From Ceratopteris richardii (taxonomy: Eukaryota > Streptophyta > Polypodiopsida > Polypodiales > Pteridaceae): DNA of 64,000 nt. Of the stretch, positions 31,001 to 42,045 are shown piece by piece; position 1 is the stretch's first letter, and every line of letters begins with the position of its first letter. The stretch covers positions 200,063,260-200,127,259 of the forward strand of contig CM035414.1 in assembly GCA_020310875.1 (NCBI GenBank), given 5' to 3'. Made by a program: the position numbers and the translations under genes. The notes below the pieces were generated by a model. That model made no database searches, was not told the DNA's origin, and saw nothing but the letters and a program-made list of their open reading frames with translations.

Positions 31001-32480
31001 CCAACAAGGATCAAATCAGAATCAAAGTAATAATGGCAGAGGAAGAGATGGAAGGTTTCATAGTCAATTTCAAAGAGGAAGACAAAATTCAAGAGGAAGT
31101 TTTGGTAGAGGTGGTGGAAGAAATTGGAATCAAAATCAGTCTTATAACACTACCTATTACAACTATGAAAATGATACAGAGAATGAAAACCATAAAACAT
31201 TGATGATGAATTCAATAAGTGCATCAGAGAAGGAGGATCTCAAGGTATTCTATATTAAGTCTTGTTGTTCAAATCACTTGTCAGGTAATATAGAATTGTT
31301 ATCAAAATTGGAAGAAGGTATTTCAAGTCACACAATACAAATAGGTGACAATACAAAACATAATGTGCATTCAATTGGAAAAGTGAAGTGCAGGATTGGA
31401 GTTGATTTGCTAATAAATGTCTTGTATGTCCCAACAATACCAAAGAATATGATTAGTGTGGGACAAATAGTAGAAAAAGGTTTTCAAGTCAGATTTACAA
31501 ATGAAGGAGTATTTGTTGAAGATCTAGAGGATGGATACAATCAATTGTCTATGGTAAGAAGGAAGGTAGAACTTTTACTCTTAAAGTGCAAGGGAATGTT
31601 GGTCAAGCTCTGATCACACATGGTGATGAAGTACTTATAGAGTTAGACTTTTAACATAAAAGGTTAGGACAATTCAATGAAAAAGGAATTAAAACCATGG
31701 TGGAGAATCAATCTGTGATAGGGCTACCAAATGTAAAGAGCCAACATATGATCTACAAATGTGAAGCTTTTCAGATGGGAAAGGCACACAGGTTATCATT
31801 TCAGAGAAAAGGTTTCAAACATGATGGTTTGCTAGAACTCATACATACAGATGTATGGGGACCAACAAAAGAAGGATCAATAAATGGTTCTAGGTATTGT
31901 GTTCTTTTTATTGATGATGCTACAAGATGGATAACTATTTATGTTTTGAAGGAAAGATCAGAAGTGTTTGGAGCCTTCAAACATTTTCATGCATATGCAG
32001 AGAGAGTTGCAAGTCAAAAGATCAAGAGGCTAAGGTATGATGGAGGGGGATAATACTTCTCCCAAGAATTCAATGATTATATTTGGAATGCAGGTATCAA
32101 GAGAGAAATAACTTGCAGGTATACACCTCAACAAAACACGGTGGCAGAAAGGAGGAATAGAACATTGGTTGAGTTTGCAAGAGCAATGCTAAAGGAAAAG
32201 AATTTTCCTAATTACCTTTGGGCTGAGGCTTGTAAATACAACCACATATCTTGTGAATAGGTTACCATGAGAAGCTTGAACCAAAGGTTGAAAAATATGT
32301 GTTTATTGGATATGATGAAAAGCAGATGGGTTATAGGCTATGGAGTCCTCTAACAAAAAAAATTTACTGTTTCCAGAGATGTGACATTTGATGAATAGAA
32401 GAGTTGGTATGTAGATAAAGCGTGTAATCTTGAAACATTTGAAGAAGAGGTAAGAAGAAGTGAAAGAGGTAAATTACACA
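31001..32480 (+). pseudogene. Copia D protease and integrase
   Basis: After the Gly/Asn/Arg-rich gag tail come the protease region (DLKVFYIKSCCSNHLSGNIE, HSIGKVKCRIGVDLLINVLY, about 31240-31460), the GAG-pre-integrase segment, the integrase zinc region (QHMIYKCEAFQMGKAHRLSF) and core (HTDVWGPTKEGSINGSRYCV; DDATRWITIYVLKERSEVFG). The C-terminal integrase region is shortened near 32270-32290. It is closely similar to copia A (4199-5290). Fossil with several breaks. Confidence 0.87.
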
Positions 32481-34112
32481 TGTAGGTGGATGGAGATGAA
32501 GATCATATGCAAGCAAGCACATCCTCGATTGGATCATATAGAAGAAATGAAGATGTACCTAGATTTGATGAAGAAGTATATTCAGATACACATGAAGAGT
32601 GTGAACCAAGAAGGTCAACCAGATTGAGGAAACAACCAACAAGGTATTCCTATGATACTTCTTATTTAACTCAGAAAAACTTTGCTTACATGGTTAAGGA
32701 AGATGAAGAACATCAAAGCTATGATGAAGCAAAGGGTAAGAAACAATGGGAAGAAGCAATGAAGGAAGAGTTTAATGCACTTGAAGATAACAAGACTTGG
32801 GAACTCGTTCCAAAACCTAATGGTAAGAAAGTAATTGGAAATAAATGGGTTTACAAAATAAAGAAGCATGCAAATGGAAGAATAGCTAGATACAAAGCTA
32901 GATTGGTGGTTAAAGGCTATGCTCAAACTCATGGCATAGATTATGATGAGACATTTAGTCCTGTGGCAAACAAGTCAACTATAAGGACAATCATTTCTGT
33001 TGCAGCATCAAAAGGATGGACATTGAGTCAATTGGATATAAAGAATGCATTTTTAAATGGATATATATCATATGAAGTCTACATGGAGCAACCTCAAGGG
33101 TTTGCAGACTACAAGTATCCAAATTATGTTTGCACATTGAGGAAGAGCACTTTATGGATTAAAGCAAGCTCCAAGAGCTTGGAATTATAGACTTGTGAAG
33201 TATCTTAATGATCTTGGATATCAAAGTTCAAAGGCAGATGCAAGTTTACTTATCAAGAGAAGAGATGAAGGTATGATCTACATTTGTATTTATGTAGATG
33301 ATATTATAATCACATGTACTTCAAATCAAGGAATCAAAGAGGTGAAGAGAGTACTTGAGAAGGAATTCAAGATAAGTGATCTAGGAAAATTATCAGTTTT
33401 TCTTGGAATGGAAATCACTTATGCAGATCATGGCATATATGTATCACAAGTAAGGTATCTTTTGAATCTTTTGAAGAAGTTTAGCATGGAGAATTGCAAA
33501 GAAGAATCAACACCACTTGAGGTCAATCATAAACTCAGTAAATATGCTGGTGTAGAGTTCAAGGATATGAGGAAGTATCAATCTTTAGTAGGAAGTTTGA
33601 TTTATGCTACACTTACAAGACGTGATCTTAGTTATGCAGTGGGAGTTCTTTCTCAATTCATGCATTGTCCAAAGGAGCCACATTGGATTGCAAGTCAAAG
33701 AGTTCTTAGATACATCAAAGGAACTTTGAAAGAAGGATTATATTATCCTTTTACATCAGATATAAAGTTGAGAGCATATAGTGACTCAAATTGGGCAGGA
33801 AGTCAATATGATAGAAGGTCAACACATGGGTATATGATATACATAGGAGATAAACTTGTGAGTTGGTGTTCAAAGAAGCAACATACAATGGCTTTATCAT
33901 CAATTGAAGCTGAGTACAAAGGACTTGTGGAAGCACCTAAAGAAATAATATGGATGTAGACATTGTTCAAAAGTTCGGATATTGATCAAGGTATACCTAT
34001 CATACATGGAGATAATATGAGTTCATTGTATCTTGCAACAAATCCTGTATTTCATGCAAGAACAAAGCACATAGAGATTCAATATCATTTTCTAAGAGAA
34101 AAAGTAATGGAG
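32481..34112 (+). pseudogene. Copia D reverse transcriptase and RNase H
   Basis: The frame 32486-33190 carries the RT N-terminal half (WEEAMKEEFNALEDNKTWEL; KARLVVKGYAQTHGIDYDET; VAASKGWTLSQLDIKNAFLN). 33195-33959 carries the palm (MIYICIYVDDIIITCTSNQG), thumb (YQSLVGSLIYATLTRRDLSY) and RNase H (AYSDSNWAGSQYDRRSTHGY; WCSKKQHTMALSSIEAEYKG). RNase H runs on to HARTKHIEIQYHFLREKV before the junction at about 34112. Motif order is standard for copia. Well preserved but not intact. Confidence 0.92.
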
Positions 34113-35700
34113 AAGCGTTCAAATATGTGATGAAGAAGAGAGTAATGAAGGACAAGTTGAAGTAGAAGAAAGGCCAAGGTTTGATCCAAAATATGATGAA
34201 CCAGAAACTTCAAGAAGTGGAGAACTTAGAAGGTCATCTAGGCACAAATGGCAACCTACAAGGTATAGCTATGATACTTCATTCTTGACTACTAAAGATT
34301 ATGCTTATATGTTAAAAGCAGATGAAGATCCATCCACATATGATGAAGCCAAAGGAAAGAAGAATTGGGAAAAGGCTATGTAGGAAGAATATGATGCATT
34401 GATGGAAAATGAGACATGGGATTTGGTTCCTAAACCAAATAGTCATAAGATCATGGGATGTAAATGGGCTTACATAACAAAAAGGTTTGCAGATGGAAGT
34501 GTATCTAGGCACAAAGCCAGGCTTGTTGTAAAGGGATATGCACAGACATATGGTGTGGAGATGATGAAACTTATATTCTTGTTGCAAAGATGACAACCAT
34601 AAGGACTCTCATAGCAATTACTGTTTGCAAAGGTTGGAAATTATCTCAATTAGATGTGAAGAATGCATTTTTGAATGGTTATATTTCAGATGAAGTCTAC
34701 ATGGGACAACCAGATGGCTTCAAAGATCAAGTGTCACTCAAATCATGTGTGTAAGCTCAAGAGAGCTTTGTATGGTTTGAAGCAGGCCCCAAGGGCATGG
34801 AATTATAGGCTTGTAAAGTTCATGAAGGAACTTGGATTTCAAGCATCAAAGGCAGATAGTAGCTTGCTTGTTAAAGCAAGTGAAGATGGATTTATTTATA
34901 TTTGTATTTATGTTGATGACATAATAGTTATAGGAATAGATGACAAAGGTATACACATGATTAAGAAGCATATGGAGAAAGAATTCAAAATCAGTGATTT
35001 GGGAAATTTTTCATTCTTTCTGGGAATGGAGATTTCATATACTGAACATGGAGTATATGTAAAGCAAGAAAGGTATCTAAAAAATTTGCTAACCAAATTT
35101 AAAATGGAAGACTGCATGATAGCACCAACTCCAATGGAGGTGAATCATAGATTGAGTAGATATGGAGGAGAAGAATTCAAAGATATGAAGCTTTATTAGA
35201 GTTTGGTGGGTAGTTTGATTTATGCTACATTAACAAGACCTGACTTATCATATGCAGTTGGAGCTATATCTCAAGTCATGCATTGTCCTAGTGGGCAGGT
35301 AATTCTGATGATAGAAGATCAACACATGGATATTTGTGTTATGTGGAAGATAAGCTAATTTCATGGTGCTCTAAGAAGCAACATACAGTTGCTTTATCAT
35401 CTATAGAAGCAGAATACAAAGGCATGGTAGAAGCTGCAAAGGAAGTAATATGGTTAAAAACTCTTATGAAGAGTTTTGATATTATTCAGAGTACTCCTAT
35501 CATTTGTGGAGACAATATGAGTTCTTTATATTTGCCAGCAAATCCTGTATTTCATGCTAGAACTAAACATATTGAAATTCAGTATCATTTTTTGAGAGAG
35601 AAGGTTATTGATAAAGAAATAGAAGCTATACATACTCCTACAAAAGATCAACTTGCAGATATGATGACAAAAAGCTTGGATGGACCAAAGTTGTAGAGGT
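34113..35700 (+). pseudogene. Copia E RT and RNase H
   Basis: RT motifs include LSQLDVKNAFLN just before 34675, the YVDD box, the FKISDLGNFSFFLGMEISYT palm end and thumb SLVGSLIYATLTRPDLSYAV. RNase H has KKQHTVALSSIEAEYKGMVE and ends TKHIEIQYHFLREKVIDKEI, then DQLADMMTKSLDGPKL. Sequence is more diverged from copia A/D than those are from each other. Confidence 0.9.
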
Positions 35701-35748
35701 TTAAAGATATGGCCGGAATAAAGAAGATGCAGGTAATCACAATTGATG

Positions 35749-35761
35749 ATTGACGGGGAGC
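35749..35761 (+). other. Copia E polypurine tract
   Basis: Purine-rich GATTGACGGGGAGC ends next to the LTR's TGTTGG. It is in the correct place for the plus-strand primer. Confidence 0.75.
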
Positions 35762-36736
35762 TGTTGGAGCAAGACAATCAACAATTGGTGATTATATGAA
35801 GCATAGAAATAAAGATATGAAGAAAAGATTGAAATCTAACTTCATGAAGTGAAGTGAAGGTTGAGGAAGAAAAGTTCTATAAACATATGTACATTAGTTT
35901 TGTAAATACTTCAAAATACTTGAAGTAATGATGAAATATAGATGAGTATTGTGTGTATCATCCATCAGATGTATGATGAGTTGAATAGAAAGAATGTTCA
36001 GAGAATTGCACGTTGATCTTTTCTCCATTTCTCCTTCTGTGCTTGATTATATCATAAATCCTTTTGTAGACATCTAACTCCATAGTTAATCTATCTATGA
36101 TTAAAGTTTAAGAGCCTAATTGCAAAGAGACTAAGAGAATTTTGTGTAGGAACATCTATATGTGAGAAAGTGTTGAGTGTCTTCTGAAACAGGCGCAATC
36201 TCGATGATCAAAGAATTGATCAGTTCTCAGTGCACAGTGTAAAGTTTTACACAAATGAGGATTCAAAATCTAAGTTGGAAGTTAAGCCATCTATGGATAA
36301 AAGCATTTGCTTAAACGGGTTCTAGTTTGGGAGAACTATGTGTTAGAAGTTGCAGGTGTCAAAGTCGATTCTACAAGAAAGCAGTTTCAGACATAGGTAG
36401 ATTGTTTGGATCATTTCTCATAATCTACTTAAGCTTTTGAAGTATTTTAACTTGGAGAAGTTGCCCAAATTCTAGGCGACACATTCTACAAAGTTTCATT
36501 AGAAACTTTACACAATTGATTAGTAAATGAGTGACAAAGTTTCATTAGAAACTTTACACAATTGATTAGTAAATGAGTGAATGTGCAACAGACTTTTCTA
36601 TGAAGTGACTTTCTTCATAGTTAGCTAAAGTCTTGGTAGTTTGGTAATTGTCTTCCAAAATTGGTTGAAGTTTAAAGTTATTCTTGATATAGAGATGGTC
36701 TAACATCAAGGATGCTTGTTCTTTTGGAGATTAACA
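35762..36736 (+). repeat. Copia E 3' LTR (975 bp)
   Basis: Starts TGTTGGAGCAAGACA and ends GGAGATTAACA. A TATA-like CTATAAACA lies near 35878. It contains a 46-bp exact tandem duplication at 36488-36579. At 36737 the sequence passes directly into minus-strand gypsy Y coding sequence. Confidence 0.75.
36488..36579 (+). repeat. 46-bp tandem duplication in copia E LTR
   Basis: Two exact head-to-tail copies (36488-36533 and 36534-36579), each beginning ACAAAGTTTCATTAGAAAC and ending AAATGAGTG. Confidence 0.95.
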
Positions 36737-37810
36737 CTCCCCATCAATCATTGCACGTTTGATTGGTAAGTTGTAGGCCAAACACATGTAGATGATTCTT
36801 GTGAGAGCACAACATCCATGGATGACATGCTTTCGTTCCCATCTTTGTTGTGCTAAGTACAATTGATCTTGAGTCCACCTAGCAAGGTCCATTGTTTGAG
36901 GGCCTATATTGGCTAGATAAAAGCTGAACCAAATGCATTTGTGCGAAATGATGAAGCGATCGTGCTTAGGGAAAGCAAAATGCTGCTTACAAATATGTAG
37001 TGGCTTTGATAATTTGGGTCTCATGGCAGAAATGTCTGCCAACTTCAAAACATCACCTCTTTTCATAGGCTCAAGAATGACCCTTTCTCTTTCTGTTCGC
37101 GTGTGAGTGCCATGGATCTTTAGCGCAACTCGGATGAGGTCTTTTGAGAGATACAATTTCTTGTAAGGGGGTCATCAAATAGCGAGGGCAAAATGAAAGT
37201 TCTAGGCAATTCCTTTCACATTGGGGGTTCAAGAGTGGTTATCAAATAGTAGCATCGATAGAAATCGAGTTTCCGCAAAGGTGGAATGCAGTAGTCTATG
37301 AAGATAGCCCTAGCCCAAATATTTTTTAGTTCCCCTGAGTTCCAAATGTTTTCAAACTTGGATGAGAAAAACTGGTATCATCCCCATGTGTTACCACCAA
37401 AACAAAGCATCGCGTCATAGATGTAGTTCACATCTGCCAGAGGTCCCACTAGTCCTTGAAACCAATGGGAATCGTTGTGTAATTTTTCGATGCATCCAAG
37501 AGGAGGATCATCATTTGGCATCGGTCCCATGAAACCTTGAAATTTCGATGGTTGCGATGTAGGGTAAGACTCAGCTAACAAATTATCAAAATTCACTATT
37601 GGCGTACTGGTGCCAACCTCGGAAGTTCCTTCCATTTGTATTGTGATCGTTTGTGAGTGAGTAAGATCTGCTACAAAAGGATAACACATTAGTATGGAAA
37701 CAAATTTTGATCCCAATAAAGCGACACTACAATCCCTTTCCATAGCCAATGTGTAACCCATGCAGCCGAGTGTTGTGAGGCGGTTTATGGAATGATTTCT
37801 CATAAACTAA
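36737..37810 (-). pseudogene. Gypsy Y copy 1 extra ORF downstream of pol
   Basis: Minus-strand pieces: an N-terminal part (37803-37378, with NFDNLLAESYPTSQPSKFQGFMGP and HWFQGLVGPLADVNYIYDAM) and a following part (37156-36731, with HICKQHFAFPKHDRFIISHK, ARWTQDQLYLAQQRWERKHV and HGCCALTRIIYMCLAYNLPI). The last motif matches HRCCALTKIIYRCLAYDVPI at the right edge of the window (about 63940-64000), showing the ORF is shared by copies 1 and 3. I do not recognise a function. The pattern is loosely reminiscent of 'plant transposon protein' domains found in other plant elements. Cut at 36736 by copia E. Confidence 0.65.
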
Positions 37811-38929
37811 TGCAAGTTACTAGACACCTACATGCTAAAGATAGTGCATACATTGCTTCTAATGAGATTTTGTTACAAGTGATGGTGGGTTAGTGTGGAT
37901 GAATTTATACAATGTTTAGTGGTTGGTGAATTATTACAAGGATAAAGGTTACTCGGGATAGGTGTTATGTCATACAAAGGATGGTGTGGAGGCTTCTAGA
38001 CACATTTCGGCATCCATTTCCTAAGAGGTATTGAGTGGTTGTGGAGCTTCAGATGAGGTACAAAGGATGATTTTGGCAATGGTGGTGTCGATGCTGAAGT
38101 AATTTCGAAGGAATGTATATTACATGGCTTGGGTTTTTAGCTAAACGACAGGTCTTGGGTATCCAAATCTGCGCTGGTGTGGGTCAGTTTGTCAAGTATT
38201 TCTTTGTGATCCAAATATGTCTGGTTCTTATTGATGGAGAAGAAGATCGAGAGGAGGTTGAATGTTGACTCTGATTCTACCTTGACTTCTTCTTGTCATA
38301 GCCTGTGCTATTGGGAACTGATGATGCTTTTTGATCTTTCGGCACACATACTTACTTTGTACTCATTGGCTTGACATGCTAGTACTACTACCACCTTGGG
38401 TCATCTGGTAAGGTCATCGGTTTGGGTTTCTGAGTCGGGTGTGACTCCTCTATGGTTGAGGTTCAGAGGTCTGGTTGACACTCTGCTTTGGAAACAAAGG
38501 GAGGTCCAACACTTATGTGACCTACCCATCAGGAAGTGATGCATTTTGTACCACAGATCTAGGTTGGTCTACGGGAAGTGTGGAGGATGGGTCACCAAAG
38601 ACTATGGTGCCCATCTAGTCACTGTTGCAACCCACGTGACCACTGATGTAATCCCCTTCTTTTTCAAAGGAAGACTAGGGGAAGATCACTTGACGTCCTC
38701 ATGAGTGGCAACTATCCATCACCAAGCCCACATGGCTTGACATTGGATCGATTTGAATTATCTGACTGATTTGTCCAAAGATCTTTCCGTCCTCCTTTGT
38801 GTTTGTTCCATATGATCTGGGGTTACATTCCTCAAGGGGTGTATTGTCAGGGAAGTGAAGAGGTATCACTCACTGCTCATCTAAAGTTCTGATATGTAAG
38901 GAGCATTCCCTAAGATTTAAGTGCATTGA
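37811..38929. other. Spacer between gypsy Y extra ORF and protease-like domain
   Basis: About 1.1 kb with no frame or domain I can support on either strand. It belongs to gypsy Y by position. Confidence 0.4.
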
Positions 38930-39350
38930 GTGATCATATAACCAATCTTGGCCAAGGATTAACATTTCTATTAGGTCATCGTCACGACACACTAGATATT
39001 TCACAATCATGGTCATTTCATGTATTTTGATAGGAAGTCCACCTCACTCATGCCAGGGGTTTCCATGCCTCCTAGCCCTATGAGGTATGCCTCAATTGGT
39101 AGCATTTCTAATTGTGAGTTCTTACAATGGGACCACCTAATCGCACTAGTCAAGCACCTGAATCAATTACAGCCCTGAGCTCACAATGGGTGTTGCCTTG
39201 TCTTAGCATGACTGTAATGAATGATCTCCTATCCACTATGCTAGGATGAGTAGTTGACTTTGTTTGACACATGGCCATGGGGTATCTTGGTATTTCTTTG
39301 AGATGGTTATAATGTTCTCTCCCTAGTCCTTGTCTTCTTAGTTTCATATG
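38930..39350 (-). pseudogene. Gypsy Y copy 1 protease-like domain, downstream of integrase
   Basis: The minus-strand frame 39347-39150 ends ITVMLRQGNTHCELRAVIDSGA, the retropepsin active-site strand-loop; degraded sequence beyond shows LPIEAYLIGLGGMETPGM. Both halves have direct counterparts in copy 2 (RPFVTIEIGQGKRAKTMKAF, AFVDSGA, NPIEAYLIGLGGVETP; 59770-60158). The linker before it also matches (IPRYPMAMCQTKS against APKYHMDMCQKSG). It lies 3' of integrase on the element's strand, whereas Ty3/gypsy protease normally lies 5' of RT. Whether a second protease existed upstream cannot be seen, because the upstream part is missing. Confidence 0.75.
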
Positions 39351-40950
39351 TTTAATGCATTCTAGAGCTTTGGCTTGAGCTTCCTCTCATATTCTCTTTT
39401 CTTCCTCCTTACGATTCTTTGCTAACGTCAATTGTCTAAGCATATCCTTAGTAAGAGGTTCTTGATAAAGCTTGATTCTGAAACCACTAATGTAATTAGG
39501 CATTATCTCTCCTTTTAGTGTGGCCTTCATAATAACCATAGGCTTGATTCTGTCTCTTAATAATCATAGGTCCATAACCACATTTCTCTAGCTTACATGC
39601 ATGCTATTTCAACATATACACTAGGACTAAGTCACCTTCTTTTAAGCCTTTATCTTTCATGCGTTCATCAAAATAGGCTTTCTATCGCTTCTTGGCTACA
39701 TATATGCCCGTTGTTGCTTCACCCTAGTTTCTGATAATCGTTCCAAAGTCCATTATCCTTGATGATAATTTGTGACCAGTCCATTGATGTTCTCGTCCAA
39801 CCTTTAGGGTGGGTATCAAAAAGGCCAAAGGGAGCACAATGTTTTGACCAAAAACCATATGAAAGGGAGTTGCATTGAGTATGGTCTTGTAGGCCACGTG
39901 ATATGCCCAAACAACATGATGTAATTGTGTGTCTCAATCTGAATGTTTGTTGTTCACAAGTTTTATCAATACATTACAAAGGATCTTGTTAGTAATTTCT
40001 ACTTGATCATTGGCCTAAGGATGATATGGTGTAGATTTCGTGTGGATCACCATAAAATCTTCTAACAAGTATTCAATGACTTGGTTTACAAAATGAGTTC
40101 CGAAATGACTTACCAACTCTATAGGCAATACATATCTCATAAAGACATTTTCAAATAAGAATTTTGCAATCATATGTGCATCATTCTTTTTGGTAGCCTT
40201 AGCTTCTACCCATTTGGTAAGATAATCTATTCTTACTATGATGTATTTAGCATGCATGCCTTTAGCAGGGGATTAATGGGTCCTACAAAGTCTATACCCC
40301 ACTAAAAGAATGCGCATCCTCCCATCATGTGTTCTAGAGGAATTTCATCTCTACGAGTAGGAAACTGAGTTCTTTGGCACACATCACATCTCTTAACATA
40401 GGTATGTGCATCCATGTGAAGAGTGCCCACCATAATCCTATGAATAATATGGCTTTGATGATTCTATCAGGGCCAAAATGACCTCCTGCAACACCTTGGT
40501 GTGTAGCCTCTAATACGCTCAAATAATCAATTTCCTAAATGCACTATTTTAGGTATCCATTTTTTCCTCTTTTGTACAAGGTATCGCCAATAAGTGAGTA
40601 GGCTTGAGCTTCTTGCTCTAGAGTTTGTTGTCTTACTAAATTCATTCCTTGAGGGAATGTTTTCATCCAACAATTATGTCACTATTGGTTCACTCCATTC
40701 TGTTGTGAGAGATACATGATATATCATGGCATGTTCCACATGTGTTGTTTCACAACAAACTAGGCATTCTTTACACAATCTATAGACATCTGATTCCATA
40801 GAAGGCCAATATACTACTAGTTTGTGCAGAGTTTGCAAGATATGGTGTTTCAAATGATGTTTCTTGAGTGCATCCACATGTGCTAATTGCAACCAATTCT
40901 TATGTTCTGATTCTTCTACACAGCAAGCAAGAATTTTCTGATGATCTTCT
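39351..40950 (-). pseudogene. Gypsy Y copy 1 integrase
   Basis: Minus-strand pieces: zinc region (HHILQTLHKLVVYWPSMESD; CLVCCETTHVEHAM; later VLEATHQGVAGGHFGPDRII), core (HAKYIIVRIDYLTKWVEAKA; FLFENVFMRYVLPIELVSHF; EDFMVIHTKSTPYHP, 40257-40015) and a C-terminal region to about 39400. All correspond closely to 58090-59600 in copy 2. Broken in many places. Confidence 0.88.
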
Positions 40951-42045
40951 TTATATATGCTTCTTGCTAGTATCTAGTATCTTTGTGATCTGGTAATCTC
41001 TCCTTTTGTGATCCTAATCCTAGGATTCTTGGGTCCAAATGTGAGAATAGGGACAATGGGTTTGGCCCATTCTAGTACTATCTCAAGATTAAGCCGGTAT
41101 GCATCTGGTAGTTCATTTGTTATTCCTTGAGGACCTTCTCTTGTAGTTAATCGTGAAAGGTAGTTTGGTCTAAGGTGGGCCTTTTCCTTCTTGACTACTA
41201 CTTCGAAGTCATATTCCATTAGTAATAGAAACCAACGTATCAATCATCTAGTGTTACAAGGCTTATTGACTAAGTACAACAATGTTTAATGATCTGTGAA
41301 GAACTTGAACTTGTTCGCCGATAAGTAATGCTTGAATTTCATTACTACATAAATTATTCCTAATCCTTCGTGCTGTGTAGTGGTGTAATTTCGTTCTGCA
41401 ACATTTAACTATCTACTTGCATATGCTATGGGAAGATCTATATTGCTCTCATTCATGGATTGTGCTAACACACATCCTATGGCATAGTTGGATGCATCCA
41501 CATGTACATGAAACGACTTACTCTAATCTAGGGTCATTAATATGGGTGTGGAACACAAGCATCATTTGAGTTCATTGAATGATTTCTCACATTCATTCGT
41601 CCATTCAAACTTGGTCAAAAGAGAGTATAGAGGCTTCGCTATGATCGCATACATGTGTATAAATCATTGATAATAACCACAATGTCCCATTAAAGCTTGT
41701 AATTCTTTCACATTTTTTGACCTAGGTAGGTCTGCAATTACTGTCACTTTCTCTTCATCTGTAGAGATTCTGCTCTTTGACACAATGTGTCCTAAAATCT
41801 TGCCTTGCCTAACCATGAAGACACACTTTTTTGGGTTCAAGCAAACCTTCTCGACATTTGTCAAATACTTGCCTTAATTCAGGGATGTGGGTCTATTTCA
41901 TGTAAAAATGAGCACATATGTCGTCCACATAAACTTCCAAATTCTTTCTTAAGAATTCCTTGAAAACATGACACATGGGTCATTGGAAAGTGGAGGGTGC
42001 ACTTGTCAACCCAAATGGCATCACATGAAATGCAAATATTATGGA
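40951..42045 (-). pseudogene. Gypsy Y copy 1 RT (partial) and RNase H
   Basis: The RT part retains the palm end and thumb (41864-41664, with CLNPKKCVFMVRQGKILGHI and LQALMGHCGYYQ). RNase H ends with MIRWFLLLMEYDFEVVVKKE and LRPNYLSRL (41243-40974). The RT N-terminal half is absent, the sequence being cut near 42045 by the copia F LTR. Matches 57001-58074 of copy 2. Fossil. Confidence 0.88.

Larger units (their letters stand above)
28954..34112 (+). mobile_element. Copia D: 5' LTR to RNase H, 3' end missing
   Basis: A plus-strand copia inserted in copia A's RT region. It has a 1012-bp 5' LTR, an iMet-type primer site, gag with a CCHC knuckle, protease, integrase, RT and most of RNase H. At about 34112 it switches abruptly into another copia (E). 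The matching 3' LTR is not in the window. It is broken in several places, with a shortened integrase region. Its gag tail is close to copia A, so they are related families. Confidence 0.88.
34113..36736 (+). mobile_element. Copia E: RT, RNase H and 3' LTR
   Basis: The 3' half of another plus-strand copia. It begins in the integrase-RT linker (HKWQPTRYSYDTSFLTTKDY) and so repeats protein regions already present in copia D; it is a separate element fused to D at about 34112, not D's continuation. RT runs 34300-35199 (KRALYGLKQAPRAWNYRLVK; YICIYVDDIIVIGIDDKGIH), RNase H 35290-35700, then a polypurine tract and a 975-bp LTR. Broken in several places and partly deleted at the RT-RNase H boundary. 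Confidence 0.87.
36737..42045 (-). mobile_element. Gypsy Y, copy 1: RT, RNase H, integrase, protease-like domain, extra ORF
   Basis: A minus-strand Ty3/gypsy remnant truncated on both sides by copia insertions (E at 36736, F at about 42045). Order on its strand: partial RT, RNase H, integrase, a protease-like domain (about 39347-38930), a spacer, then an extra ORF (37803 and below). No LTR, primer site or gag of its own is left here. It is heavily broken. Homologous blocks occur in copy 2 (53378-60230, plus) and copy 3 (60231-64000, minus). Confidence 0.85.

Noticed and set aside
37378-37803. Possible host gene with FQGFMGP and WFQGLVGP motifs
   Set aside because: It lies between gypsy Y pol and the conserved CCALT-x-IIY motif on the same strand, so it is better read as part of the element's extra ORF.
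37811-38929. Possible separate gene between gypsy Y ORF and protease-like domain
   Set aside because: No frame or domain could be supported on either strand.
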